From positions 62,001-126,000 of the forward strand of contig JAXLUN010000002.1 of NCBI GenBank assembly GCA_046329535.1: a stretch of 64,000 nt of DNA, read 5' to 3'. How positions within the stretch are numbered: the first letter of the stretch is position 1; each line of letters begins with the position of its first letter. The stretch comes from Bog-950 sp046329535. GTDB lineage: Bacteria > Bacteroidota > Bacteroidia > Chitinophagales > LD1. The notes under the pieces are model-generated. The model was not told where the DNA came from, searched no databases, and was given only the letters and a program-made list of their open reading frames with translations. The position numbers and the translations under genes are program-made. Shown in pieces: positions 35,782-45,634 of this stretch.

Positions 35782-38700
35782 ATGAAAAACCTTTTACTTA
35801 CTACCTGGCTACTCTTTACAGCAGTATTGCCAATTACCTTAAACGGTCAGTGTGTGAGCAGCAGCGCGCCCAGCGGAGTGAGCGGAACTTTATCTATCTG
35901 TAACGGCAGCACGACCAGTTTAACGGTAAGCGGAGGAACGTTGGGAACAGGGGCACAATGGAAGTGGTATACGGGTAGTTGCGGAGGAACTTTGATAGAC
36001 AGCGGGGCCGTGATTACAGTTAGCCCGACTACGACTAAAGCTTATTGGGTAAGAGCGGAAGGCGGAAGTTGCAGCAGCACTACAGCCTGTGCCACGGCTA
36101 CCGTAACGGTGAATGCGGTGCCTGCGGCACCCACCAAATCGATTGATGACAGCACCGTATGCAGTGGTGTAGCTGCCGGGTTAAGGGGGTATTCGGTGGG
36201 GAACACTATTTTTTGGTATACGCAAAGCAGTGGAGGCAGTGCCGTTGACAGCACAGCCAGCCATAGCTATTACTGGCCTATCATGGATACGAGCATTGTC
36301 TATTACATAGAAGCGAAGAGCAGTGCGGGATGTGTAAGTGCGACCCGAACGGCTTTGCCGGTTACTGCTTTGCCGGTGCCACCGGCACCCAATGCACCCA
36401 CGAGTAATTCGCCTAACTGCGGACAGGTTACCTTGACCCGAGTTGGAACACCTCCTAGCGGACAGACCTGGTATTTTGGCTCTGGATTTAATATGACCAT
36501 ACATAACGGGAACCACGGAAGTACGTATGTTGTTACAAGCAGCGGAACTTACTATATCCACAGCCGCTATGATGCGACCGGCTGCTGGGGATTGGATACG
36601 GTGACGATTAGTGTGGTGGTGAAACCTCGTCCTGCTGCGCCCGATTCAATTTACAGTAACAGCCCGCAGTGCCAGGGCACGGGTGTAACCCTGACGGTGG
36701 TGGGCAGTGCACCAGCCGGGCAAACCTGGTACTGGCAACCCAGAACGGTGCGTTATTACACCACCGACACCGGAGCTACTTATACCGTAGCCTCTACTTC
36801 GGTGCCTTGTATCAAATCGTTAGATACGGTGGGTTGCTGGAGTGATGACAAGTGTATTGGAGCAACGGTAAACCCACGGCCTGCTGTGCCTACGGCTGCT
36901 ACACCCAGCACAGCTACGAACGTATGCAGCGGTGCTAACCTGATTATAAGCGCTACGAGTACGGGCAACAGTATTGATTGGTATACCCAAAGCAGCGGGG
37001 GTAGTTTGCTGGGCAGTGCGGCCAGTGGTGCCGGTTTTACCGTTAACCCAACTACGGGCGGAGCTTTTTATGCGGCCTCGCACTCGGCTGCGGGTTGTGT
37101 AAGCAGCAGCCGCAAGGCAACTGGTGTGATAAGCATTTTGAGTTTACCGGCTGCCCCTACGGCACCTGCCTCGCAGAGTATATGTAGTGATACGGCTTAT
37201 ACGTTTGTGTTTGACAGTGTATTGGCGGGCAGCGGGGGTAACCAGATTGAGTGGAGTAGGTATAGTAGTTTTGATAGTTCTACTATTGTAAGTAGCGGCA
37301 ACGATATTTATTTTACTGTAAATGCAGGTGAAACGGATACGCTTTGGTTGAGAAGCCGGGCGAGTGCTACGGGGTGTGTGAGTGCGGGAGTGGGGGTGAG
37401 CGGGAAGGTGAATTTGAGGCCGGAGGCACCGACAGCACCCGCCCCGCAGAGCGTTGCAAGTGATACGGCTTATGATTTTGTTTTTGAAAATGTAAAGGCG
37501 GGTTTTGGTGGTAACCAGATTGAGTGGGCTTTGGGTAGTAGTTTTATCAGCGCACATACGGATAGTAATTTATGCCGCATAGCCTTTACTGTAGATGTAG
37601 ATAGTTTTGCGATGGTGTGGCTTCGGAGTATGGATAGTGTGACGGGGTGCGTGAGTGAGGTGAGGACTACGATTGGGATAGTGGATTCAAGTCTACTACA
37701 GGAGCCGCCTAGTCTCACTATTAAAAATATATGTTTAGGAACAGCCCTTGACATTAATTTGCCCAATACAGATGCTGGAAAGTTTTATGAACTAAAGAGC
37801 GAAGGCATAGTAGTTACCTCTGCATACGGAAACGGTAGTGTGTTAATATTAAACAGCGGCAATATTGATAGCATAGTAAAAATTGAAATATGGGAAACAG
37901 ATACAACTCAAATACCTATTTCTAGTATTGACTCTATTTTTTGGATAGAGCCAGTTGCTGTGACAGATACACCTGTGTTTGAAGCAATGTCCCCGTTAAT
38001 CTATGTGAATGATAGCACGAGTTTTTATGCTTATGCGGAAAACGCTGCCAGGATAATTTACAGCATAGAAAGTGGCGGTGCAGAAGTAGATTCTATATCC
38101 GGACTTGTGAAAAACGTAACTGATGATTTTACTATCCGAGCAACGGCTTATGGATTTACCGGTTGCGGTACAGCATACACTGATTACAACCTTTATGTTA
38201 CGGATGTAGCTTTGCCAGTTTATGAGAAAACAAAAATTGTAGTTGTTGATAGCCCTCAAATAGTTACGGTAACAATAGATAGCATTTTAGCAGGAACCGG
38301 AGGGAACCAGATAGAATGGTCAACTAGTAAGGATTTTAGCAACTATCAACGGGTTAATTCACCGGCAACGATAAATATAGATTTAGCTACCAGAAGTGAT
38401 ACCTTGATTTGGATTAGGAGCCGGAATGAACGAAGCGGCAGTAGAGGTAACGGCACCCCCATACATGTGCAAGTTATGGTGAGACTTTTAAGTGCCGGAT
38501 TGTTGGATAAAAGCAAATGGGATTATGATGGGTTTAATAGTGATGAGTTTGGATATTCAAGCCCTGAACCGAAGGACCAAGTAAATTCAACGTTTCGAGA
38601 TAAATGGGCATTAAACTTTTGTTGGGCAGATGGGAATAACCCCTGTAACGAGAACTGCATTGGAAATCATGCTATCATACATAAGAATAGCAGCATACCA

Positions 38701-40944
38701 GTTACTTATTTTGCAGGCAGTGCTGAGTTTAGTAATACGGGCAGAGATGGTAGCGGAAATGAAGTTACCTTTTATCAAGGGAATGCTGAGTTTACCGCAA
38801 CAAAATTGACCACAGATTATCACCCCTTTGCGGATTATGCACCTATACCTAATGTATGCAGCGCGAATGATTTCAACGGCATATCGTATAAATACAAATC
38901 CGGGCTTATATCCTCCAGACGTTTTTTAGTAAATCCCAGTGAGCCGGCCTTGTTTGAGTTAAGGTGTAAGGGACCAAGCAATGTTGGAGCCTGGCCAGCT
39001 TTCTGGTTGTTTGGGGGAAGCAATGAGTTCGATATTTTTGAAAACGGAACCTGGTATGAAGGGCAGATGGCCAAAACGATGTCCACTATACATGATATAT
39101 CAGATTCCGCAAAAAACAATAACGCATGGCACGATTATTATGACGGCACATACGCAGTAAACTGTGGACAGCAATTCTGGAAATTGACACCCTGCAACTA
39201 TGGTGAAGATTGGCACACCTATACTATGTACTTATCTACCAGTGAAATAATATTTTTTGTGGACGGGAAAGAAACCTGGTCTACAAACCGGAGTAATACC
39301 GGTTACCCCGTCAATCTGAGCTCTACTAATACTAATCCTAATTTAATGCGAGTGATAATAGGTATGGCCGTAAATGACCTTAGTCAAAGTGACGAGTATA
39401 AATTGTATGTTGATTATTTCAGGCATTATACTCCCAAGCTATCTAACGGTAACCCGGTTGTATGCTTGCAAAACATATATAACGGCAATGCCTTAACTTT
39501 AGAATCGCCATCTTTTTCACCTATTACGGTAAACAACACCGAAATTCCCATTTCTAATTCAATTGACTACACTACCCATAGTATACCACCGCAACGAATA
39601 GGCTTACTATCCAGCGGCCAATCAGTGAAAGTATTTTATAAGGATTTAGCCTCTACTTCCAGTTGTTACTATGCAACCTATCAAAACAATAACTGGATTG
39701 AGAAAAAAATAAATCCGATGGGCGGCAATCTCTCTATAGTTAAGGATTTTATTACCCCAAAGAATGACAATCTGATTTACTTTCAGAGTACCAGCAGTAA
39801 ACTCAGATACTATAAGAAACAATTTGGCTATGGATTTTGGGAGGAATTTGCAGCTTGCAAAAACAATAACCCGCAAAGCCCTATAAGCAACTGTGCAGGG
39901 TATATTAATCTGGATAATCAAGGTAGAGTATGGTATAAGGGAAGTAATAATAAGTTGTGCTGTTGGGTGCCCGGCAATGGAACTTGGAGCGATATTACTA
40001 TGAACAATGCTACAACCAACAGCGCATTGGTTATTGCCAAATGCGGTTGCCTGGCTTTTTATACCGATGGGAACAATAAACTCAGGCAAATGTATTGGTG
40101 GAATAGCTGGCATGAGTTACCCAACCCGGTTACAAGTCAAACAGTGTCTGCCAATAATTTTGTTTTAGACGAACAACACTCAAGAGTGTTTTTTATCGGG
40201 ACTGACCAGACCATTTATTACTATACATGGAACTATGATACGGTAAACCCGAACGGACTAGATAAATTAGGACATTCCACCTGTGCCAATAATGCGGCAT
40301 CAGATTTAACTATCAGCCCCGATGGGAATTACGTTTATTACAAAGCTACGGATGGTAAAATATGGTATTATTTTCATGATTTTGATACAGAACTGAATGG
40401 TGTACATTGGAATCAAACCATGTTGAATGATATGTTTATACAAGGAGGAATTGTACAGGAGAATACCAGCAAAGGCCGGTTGTTTTACGTAAACAACAAT
40501 CAGAAATTAAGTGTTGCAGATTGGGTAAACGCAGATAATATGCTTGATTGCCCATACGATAACGGAGATAATGCAGGGCGCCAATACGGAGCATACAAAA
40601 CAGATGGAGATGATACTGTCCGCACAAATACAGTTGAAGAACCAACTGAAAATGAGATTAAGTTAGCTAAAACGAAACCGTTTAATTTGACTATTTACCC
40701 TAATCCATCAACTAGCAACTATACATTCTATTTTGATGGATTATACAATGAAAACTACCTGAACATAAGGATTAACAATGTACATGGAGAGACGGTATTT
40801 GAAAAACATTGCAGCCTTAGCTCGGAACAGAATTATTATAGCTACAATATAAGTGGTGAAAAACTGAGTAGCGGAATCTATTTTTATGAAATACTGTTAA
40901 GCAGTGGAATGCATGCTAACGGTAAACTATTTAAAACCGATTGA
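35782..40944 (+). CDS. giant T9SS protein: Ig-like repeats, GH16-type domain, propeller-like region
   Basis: A 1720-residue secreted protein. Signal peptide at residues 1-22; about 110-870 holds Ig-like repeats of the polycystin/PKD-like kind, with GGNQIEW recurring near 483, 575 and 838. About 910-1218 resembles a GH16 beta-glucanase: the catalytic ExDxxE appears as NEFDIFENG (Glu1082, Asp1084, Glu1087), with WPAFWLFGG before and EDWHTYTMYLS and IIFFVDGKE after. About 1290-1590 has six or seven WYxGxxxxL-like blades (VWYKGSNNKLCCW, VYYKATDGKIWYY), perhaps a lectin-like propeller. From 1632 on is a T9SS type A domain (LTIYPNPSTSNYTFYF). Likely degrades beta-glucan outside the cell. The Ig part is richer in GC than the rest. 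Confidence 0.88.
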   Translation: MKNLLLTTWLLFTAVLPITLNGQCVSSSAPSGVSGTLSICNGSTTSLTVSGGTLGTGAQWKWYTGSCGGTLIDSGAVITVSPTTTKAYWVRAEGGSCSSTTACATATVTVNAVPAAPTKSIDDSTVCSGVAAGLRGYSVGNTIFWYTQSSGGSAVDSTASHSYYWPIMDTSIVYYIEAKSSAGCVSATRTALPVTALPVPPAPNAPTSNSPNCGQVTLTRVGTPPSGQTWYFGSGFNMTIHNGNHGSTYVVTSSGTYYIHSRYDATGCWGLDTVTISVVVKPRPAAPDSIYSNSPQCQGTGVTLTVVGSAPAGQTWYWQPRTVRYYTTDTGATYTVASTSVPCIKSLDTVGCWSDDKCIGATVNPRPAVPTAATPSTATNVCSGANLIISATSTGNSIDWYTQSSGGSLLGSAASGAGFTVNPTTGGAFYAASHSAAGCVSSSRKATGVISILSLPAAPTAPASQSICSDTAYTFVFDSVLAGSGGNQIEWSRYSSFDSSTIVSSGNDIYFTVNAGETDTLWLRSRASATGCVSAGVGVSGKVNLRPEAPTAPAPQSVASDTAYDFVFENVKAGFGGNQIEWALGSSFISAHTDSNLCRIAFTVDVDSFAMVWLRSMDSVTGCVSEVRTTIGIVDSSLLQEPPSLTIKNICLGTALDINLPNTDAGKFYELKSEGIVVTSAYGNGSVLILNSGNIDSIVKIEIWETDTTQIPISSIDSIFWIEPVAVTDTPVFEAMSPLIYVNDSTSFYAYAENAARIIYSIESGGAEVDSISGLVKNVTDDFTIRATAYGFTGCGTAYTDYNLYVTDVALPVYEKTKIVVVDSPQIVTVTIDSILAGTGGNQIEWSTSKDFSNYQRVNSPATINIDLATRSDTLIWIRSRNERSGSRGNGTPIHVQVMVRLLSAGLLDKSKWDYDGFNSDEFGYSSPEPKDQVNSTFRDKWALNFCWADGNNPCNENCIGNHAIIHKNSSIPVTYFAGSAEFSNTGRDGSGNEVTFYQGNAEFTATKLTTDYHPFADYAPIPNVCSANDFNGISYKYKSGLISSRRFLVNPSEPALFELRCKGPSNVGAWPAFWLFGGSNEFDIFENGTWYEGQMAKTMSTIHDISDSAKNNNAWHDYYDGTYAVNCGQQFWKLTPCNYGEDWHTYTMYLSTSEIIFFVDGKETWSTNRSNTGYPVNLSSTNTNPNLMRVIIGMAVNDLSQSDEYKLYVDYFRHYTPKLSNGNPVVCLQNIYNGNALTLESPSFSPITVNNTEIPISNSIDYTTHSIPPQRIGLLSSGQSVKVFYKDLASTSSCYYATYQNNNWIEKKINPMGGNLSIVKDFITPKNDNLIYFQSTSSKLRYYKKQFGYGFWEEFAACKNNNPQSPISNCAGYINLDNQGRVWYKGSNNKLCCWVPGNGTWSDITMNNATTNSALVIAKCGCLAFYTDGNNKLRQMYWWNSWHELPNPVTSQTVSANNFVLDEQHSRVFFIGTDQTIYYYTWNYDTVNPNGLDKLGHSTCANNAASDLTISPDGNYVYYKATDGKIWYYFHDFDTELNGVHWNQTMLNDMFIQGGIVQENTSKGRLFYVNNNQKLSVADWVNADNMLDCPYDNGDNAGRQYGAYKTDGDDTVRTNTVEEPTENEIKLAKTKPFNLTIYPNPSTSNYTFYFDGLYNENYLNIRINNVHGETVFEKHCSLSSEQNYYSYNISGEKLSSGIYFYEILLSSGMHANGKLFKTD

Positions 40945-40945
40945 T

Positions 40946-42613
40946 ATGAGAAGGATTGCATTAGCTTTTTTTGGGGTAATTACCTGTACTTTGTTACCAG
41001 CGCAGTATAGTTTTGTAAAACAGTGGGATTATAGATATGGAGGTGTAAACCACAACTATGTGAATTCAGTATTTCAAACATCAAACAGCGGCTATATTTT
41101 AATAGGCGGGGCTACCTTAGATAATACCGGAAATCAAACCGCAATAAGCAAAGGCAGTAGAGACATCTGGATGGTAAAAATAGATTCGGTGGGCAATATG
41201 AAGTGGGATAATAGTTATGGAACAAATGCATATGAGGCAGCTGTTGGAGCACTCACAAAAAATGACGGTTATATTTTAGCAAGCCCCTCTTCGGGAGGGA
41301 TTAACGGAGATAAGAGCGAGCCCTCGCGAGGTGGTGATGATTATTGGATTGTTAAAACAGATGCTGAAGGCAATAAAATATTTGACCGCTGTTTTGGCGG
41401 CACTAATAGTGACTATGTAACCTGCATACAAGAAACACAAGATGGGGGATATTTAATTGGCGGAAGTACCACTTCCGGTATTGGTGGTGATAAAACACAG
41501 GAGAATTGGGATGTCTCGCAGTTTTATGATGATTACTGGGTGGTGAAAGTAGATTCAGCAGGCAACAAACAATGGGATAGACGGTTTGGTGGTTTACTAC
41601 AGGATGGGTTAACCAGCATAGTTGTCTGTAATGATGGCGGCTACATATTGGTAGGTTCCTCCAATTCAAATATGGATGGAGACCGAACTGTACCAAGAAA
41701 TGGAGGAGGTGATATTTGGATAGTAAAGATTGACAGTGCCGGTAATAAAATGTGGGATAGGGCTTATGGCGGAACCTGTGGTGAAACCCCAAGAGAAATT
41801 ATTAACACAAATGATGGTGGTTATTTAATAGGTGGTGAATCATGTTCCGGTATTGGTGGCGATAAAACACAAGCGAATAAAGGGAGCTGGGACTACTGGA
41901 TAGTGAAGATTGATTCGATGGGAAACATATTATGGGATAAGGATTTTGGAGGCAGTCTGACTGAAAACCTGAACAGCATTACAACAACCAGCGATGGTGG
42001 ATTTTTAATTTCTGGACGGTCAGATTCACCCAATGGCGGAGATAAAACAGAAATGAATCCATTTACTATGTTTGGTGAAATGCATGTGCAAACCTGGGTA
42101 ATAAAAACTGATTCAGCCGGTAATAAGCAATGGGATAAAACCATACTGACAGCCGAAATACAAACGCCTAAAGAGTTTAATAGCGGCAATGCGATACAAA
42201 CCAATGATGGGTGCTACCTGTTAGGCGCCACAACTAATGCGCAGATAGGAGGCTACAAAACCCAAGCTAATTGGGATACCAGCGGTTACTACTATGACAT
42301 TTGGGTGATGAAATTCTGTATGGAGCCCTACAATAGTATTATGCCTGTAGAAGCCGGAGAGAGTTTTGGCCTGAGTGTTTACCCTACCCCATTTGCTACC
42401 GATGTAGCCATAAGCGTGCAAAAAGAAAACCTGCGCGAGGCTACTTTTACTATTACTAATAGTTTAGGGCAGATAATTTACCAAAGAGCAGAAAACAACC
42501 TGAGCCAAGGCTATACCAAAATGCTGGACCTGCGCTACCTGCCTAAGGGGCTTTACTTTATAACTGTAGAAGCCGATGGGGAGAGGGTGGTAAGGAGGGT
42601 GGTGAAGGAGTGA
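40946..42613 (+). CDS. T9SS protein with repeated propeller-like units
   Basis: A 555-residue secreted protein; the ATG at 40946 follows the previous stop by one base and gives a signal peptide (MRRIALAFFGVITCTLLPAQ). Six or seven repeats of about 55-70 residues follow, with motifs such as DYWVVKVDSAGNKQWDRRFGG, DGGYLIGGSTTSG and GIGGDKTQ. The pattern resembles beta-propeller-like repeats found in many Bacteroidota surface proteins. The C-terminus is a T9SS type A domain (LSVYPTPFATDVAISVQKEN). It likely works with the upstream GH16-type protein at the surface; ligand unknown. Confidence 0.85.
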   Translation: MRRIALAFFGVITCTLLPAQYSFVKQWDYRYGGVNHNYVNSVFQTSNSGYILIGGATLDNTGNQTAISKGSRDIWMVKIDSVGNMKWDNSYGTNAYEAAVGALTKNDGYILASPSSGGINGDKSEPSRGGDDYWIVKTDAEGNKIFDRCFGGTNSDYVTCIQETQDGGYLIGGSTTSGIGGDKTQENWDVSQFYDDYWVVKVDSAGNKQWDRRFGGLLQDGLTSIVVCNDGGYILVGSSNSNMDGDRTVPRNGGGDIWIVKIDSAGNKMWDRAYGGTCGETPREIINTNDGGYLIGGESCSGIGGDKTQANKGSWDYWIVKIDSMGNILWDKDFGGSLTENLNSITTTSDGGFLISGRSDSPNGGDKTEMNPFTMFGEMHVQTWVIKTDSAGNKQWDKTILTAEIQTPKEFNSGNAIQTNDGCYLLGATTNAQIGGYKTQANWDTSGYYYDIWVMKFCMEPYNSIMPVEAGESFGLSVYPTPFATDVAISVQKENLREATFTITNSLGQIIYQRAENNLSQGYTKMLDLRYLPKGLYFITVEADGERVVRRVVKE

Positions 42614-42992
42614 GTTTGGGTGTTAAGGTTGAATACAACACCACGCAAACCCTCCTTATAGGAGGGCATAATACAAAATACAACACCCACCTGGCCTCCC
42701 TTGATAGGGAGGGATAAAGACAAGCCTATGAAGGAAGGGCTGTATTTGGGTTAGCGATAGCAGTGGAAAGCCCGCAGTGCCGCTGGTAAAATGCCGAAAT
42801 ACAACACACCCCGCCACTATCGTGTCGACCCTCTTATAGAGGGTATAATACCAGCGGCACGAGGACTTGCAACGGATAGCGCGCCCGCGCGAAAGGAGTA
42901 AACGGATGTGGAGAGACCACCTCCGCCCTTAGGGCATCTGTGCCAGCGGAGGACATACGCGCGGGAACCCCAGAATATTTATACTTGCGGGT
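42614..42992. repeat. intergenic region with three C-rich palindromes
   Basis: Gene-free stretch of 379 bases. Hairpins: CCCTCCT/AGGAGGG (42650-42666), CCTCCCT/AGGGAGG (42695-42712) and ACCCTCT/AGAGGGT (42828-42844), each with a 3-4 base loop near TAT. Between them, ATACAACAC recurs (42633, 42680, 42800 approx.), and the later part is unusually GC rich (GCGCGCCCGCGCG). This looks like a set of dispersed palindromic repeat elements, not a single terminator. Confidence 0.6.
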
Positions 42993-43220
42993 ATGAAAGA
43001 AGTAACCAAAGAATACACCAACGGAGAAGTAACCGTTGTATGGCAAAACGCGCTGTGCAGCCACTCGGCTAAATGCGCGAAGGGTTTGCCCGAAGTGTTT
43101 AAACCACGCGAAAGCCCCTGGGTGCAAACGGAAAACAGCAGCACCGAAAAAATAATTGAGCAGGTGAAGCAATGCCCCAGCGGGGCCCTGAGTTTTTATT
43201 TGAATGCCGATAAGAAATAA
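42993..43220 (+). CDS. divergent 4Fe-4S mono-cluster domain protein
   Basis: A 75-residue ferredoxin-like protein (Fer4_19/YjdI type). Cysteines lie at LCSHSAKCAKGLP and QCPSGALSF, with CSH, CAKG and CPSGAL in the order of that family. The protein has no signal peptide. Family members often sit next to GNAT or other small proteins; here it lies alone before a phosphatase gene. Redox partner unknown. Confidence 0.88.
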   Translation: MKEVTKEYTNGEVTVVWQNALCSHSAKCAKGLPEVFKPRESPWVQTENSSTEKIIEQVKQCPSGALSFYLNADKK

Positions 43221-43275
43221 ATGCCCGTTTGTTTGTTGCATTTGTTTTACTTTGAGGAAACATTCAGGTAACCTT

Positions 43276-44493
43276 ATGGCAACACGTTTACTCACACTTT
43301 TTTTCTTTTTCAGTTTTACTTTTTCATTTGCTTCGCAAAACCGGAAGGTGCTTATTATTGGTATTGACGGAACGCGCAGCGATGCCTTTCAGCAAGCTAA
43401 CACGCCTCATCTGGACGGCCTGCTAAGCAGCTCTACTTACAGCTACGATTCGTGGCATACGGGAATTACCTGGAGCGGCCCTTCGTGGAGCACGATACTG
43501 ACCGGGGTGAACTGGAATAAGCATGGCGTAACGGACAATAACTTTGGGGGTTCTAATTTTAATCAATATCCGCCTCTACCCACTTTAGCCAAACAGATTA
43601 AACCCAACCTGAACTGCTCTATTGTAGCAGAATGGGACCCGCTGATTGATGACATTACCAATGCCAGCTGGAACCGGGCCGTGAAAGTGGCCGATGGAAG
43701 TAACTGGCCTACGGCAGATTCGGCTGTGATTGAATTGCAGAATCCGGATATTGATTTGCTGTTTGCCTATTTTGATAAGGTTGATTTAACGGGCCACACT
43801 AGTACGTTCACCCCCAGTAACCCGCTTTATATTAATGCCATACAGGATGTAGATAGCGCGGTAGGAAGAATTCTGAATGCGCTGTATGCCCGACCTACTT
43901 ACAGCAGCGAGGACTGGCTGATACTAGTGGTAACAGACCATGGGGGGCAAAGTTTTTTTCACGGTGGAAATTCATATGCAGAACGGCATATTTGGTGGAT
44001 AGCATCAGGAGATATGGTGGCGCACCAGCAAATTAATATGGCCGACCCGGGCACTTATAATTGCCAGTCGAACAATGTATTGGATACCACTTGTATGAAC
44101 TATAGTTTGCTAAAACAAAGCCCTGTGCATGCCGACATTACTGTTACGGCATTGCATTATCTTATTTACGATTCGGGAATCAATCCTGAAACCAAACCGG
44201 AGTGGAATTTAGATGGTAAGTCATGGTTATTGAATCCAAACGGAATTCAGAGTGTGAATGGAACAGAAAATATGGCGGTTTATCCGAACCCGAGTTCGGG
44301 CTTATTTACCGTGACCGGATTGACCTATGCGGTGACTAATCATATAAGCGTAGAATTATTTACAACCGATGGGAGAAAGGTTTTCAGCACCGTGCCGGTT
44401 TCTGAAACCTTGCAGATTCATACCGGGAGCATAGCCTCCGGATTGTATTTGCTGAAGGCAGGTAACAGCATCCGCAAGGTTTCTATTGAATAA
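43276..44493 (+). CDS. T9SS-exported alkaline phosphatase family protein
   Basis: A 405-residue secreted enzyme of the alkaline phosphatase/phosphodiesterase superfamily. Signal peptide MATRLLTLFFFFSFTFSFAS from the ATG at 43276. Metal site and nucleophile: IIGIDGTRSDAF (Asp) and GPSWSTILTG (Thr or Ser nucleophile), later VVTDHGGQSF (Asp, His). The last 80 residues are a T9SS type A domain (MAVYPNPSSGLFTVTG ... GLYLLKAGNSIRKV). Substrate could be a phosphodiester or sulfate ester. It ends directly against the convergent phosphatase gene. Confidence 0.9.
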   Translation: MATRLLTLFFFFSFTFSFASQNRKVLIIGIDGTRSDAFQQANTPHLDGLLSSSTYSYDSWHTGITWSGPSWSTILTGVNWNKHGVTDNNFGGSNFNQYPPLPTLAKQIKPNLNCSIVAEWDPLIDDITNASWNRAVKVADGSNWPTADSAVIELQNPDIDLLFAYFDKVDLTGHTSTFTPSNPLYINAIQDVDSAVGRILNALYARPTYSSEDWLILVVTDHGGQSFFHGGNSYAERHIWWIASGDMVAHQQINMADPGTYNCQSNNVLDTTCMNYSLLKQSPVHADITVTALHYLIYDSGINPETKPEWNLDGKSWLLNPNGIQSVNGTENMAVYPNPSSGLFTVTGLTYAVTNHISVELFTTDGRKVFSTVPVSETLQIHTGSIASGLYLLKAGNSIRKVSIE

Positions 44494-45573
44494 CTATTTC
44501 AGTATTTCATTGATTGGCTTACCAATCTTTTTACCGGAATAAAACTCTTTGCCTAACAGTTTGGCAATGGTAGCGGCAATCTGATTTTGATAAAATCGGC
44601 CGGTGCTTAATACACCCGCATTCTTAATTCCTGGACCGATTGCCGCCAGCCATACTTTTTCCGCACCAGCTATACCCTGACCATGATGGCGCCACATGTT
44701 GGCAGCAGCCGGACCACGACCGTGATCGCAGGTAATAATGAGCGTAGTGTTGTCTTTATACTGAGGGTCGTTTTGAATAAAGTTCCAGAGGTCCTGCAAA
44801 TAACTATCCAGCTGATTGGCCGAGTATAGATATGCATCATATTCTCCCTCGTGACCAAAGTGGTCGGTTTCGTCAAACCCGATAAAGGCAAAGCGCGGAT
44901 GATTTTTTACGATATAATCTTTGGCAAAGTGGTAGGTGAGCGAGTCATTCAAAATATAACCGTTGGAAGGAGGAATGCTAGTATGCCATCTTTCATAAAT
45001 CATGTTGCTGGCAGATACAATTCCGTTATTGTCTTTGATATTGACAAACACGGGTACTGAATTACGCTTGCTGTTAATGATGCGGGGGAAAGCATCCCAA
45101 GTGGCTACGGCCACTATTTTATCTTTAAATTTTTCATCCTTCTGCAACAAGTCAAAAATGGTCAGGTTTGGATTATCGGGATAATCATTGCTGTTGACTT
45201 TGGGATTACCATAACCGGTGAAAATTTCATTATAGCCGGGGTACGAAAAACGCATGGGGTTAGTTACGTTCATTTTACTGCCCTTTTTGCGGCTGCCTAT
45301 CAGCACTCCGTTTTTACCAATAGTTTTCCATATAAACGGGGTGAGCTTAGCTCGTCTTTCTTCTGCGTTTTCAGCCCAGAAAGTTTTTTTCAGCGCCTCT
45401 GTATCTTTTACAATTTTCTTTTTGCCAATCAGGTGCTTATCAGCTCCATTAAATACTTCCTGCCAACGATAACCATCGAAAGTAACTAGGATGATGTTTT
45501 GGGTTTTGGGAACGTCCTGAGCCCCAACAATTATTGATGAAAGGATAAAAACGAGCGATAGTATTTTTTTCAT
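44494..45573 (-). CDS. exported alkaline phosphatase family protein
   Basis: A 359-residue relative of the previous gene's product. Signal peptide at residues 1-18, then IILVTFDGYRWQEVFNGAD and a metal site ITCDHGRGPA, with HHGQGIAGAEKVWLAAIGPG near the C-terminus. No T9SS domain, so it is periplasmic or secreted otherwise. Its stop codon abuts the stop of the convergent T9SS gene without spacer. A sulfatase-like activity is also possible. Confidence 0.9.
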   Translation of the reverse strand: MKKILSLVFILSSIIVGAQDVPKTQNIILVTFDGYRWQEVFNGADKHLIGKKKIVKDTEALKKTFWAENAEERRAKLTPFIWKTIGKNGVLIGSRKKGSKMNVTNPMRFSYPGYNEIFTGYGNPKVNSNDYPDNPNLTIFDLLQKDEKFKDKIVAVATWDAFPRIINSKRNSVPVFVNIKDNNGIVSASNMIYERWHTSIPPSNGYILNDSLTYHFAKDYIVKNHPRFAFIGFDETDHFGHEGEYDAYLYSANQLDSYLQDLWNFIQNDPQYKDNTTLIITCDHGRGPAAANMWRHHGQGIAGAEKVWLAAIGPGIKNAGVLSTGRFYQNQIAATIAKLLGKEFYSGKKIGKPINEILK

Positions 45574-45634
45574 GACCGGAATTTATATCGAGAATAATTG
45601 ATGAATGTAAATGATAAGTTGATCAATGTTTCCT

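Noticed and set aside
36042..38259. Several minus-strand frames of 62-137 residues opposite the giant gene
   Set aside because: They are shadows of the repetitive plus-strand coding sequence, with no start context or family resemblance.
41403..42204. Minus-strand frames of 103-129 residues opposite the repeat-rich T9SS gene
   Set aside because: The translated sequences follow the period of the plus-strand repeats, as shadows do.
42614..42992. Terminator for the repeat-rich T9SS gene among the palindromes
   Set aside because: The first palindrome is followed by CATAATAC, not a T-run, so these were kept as repeats.
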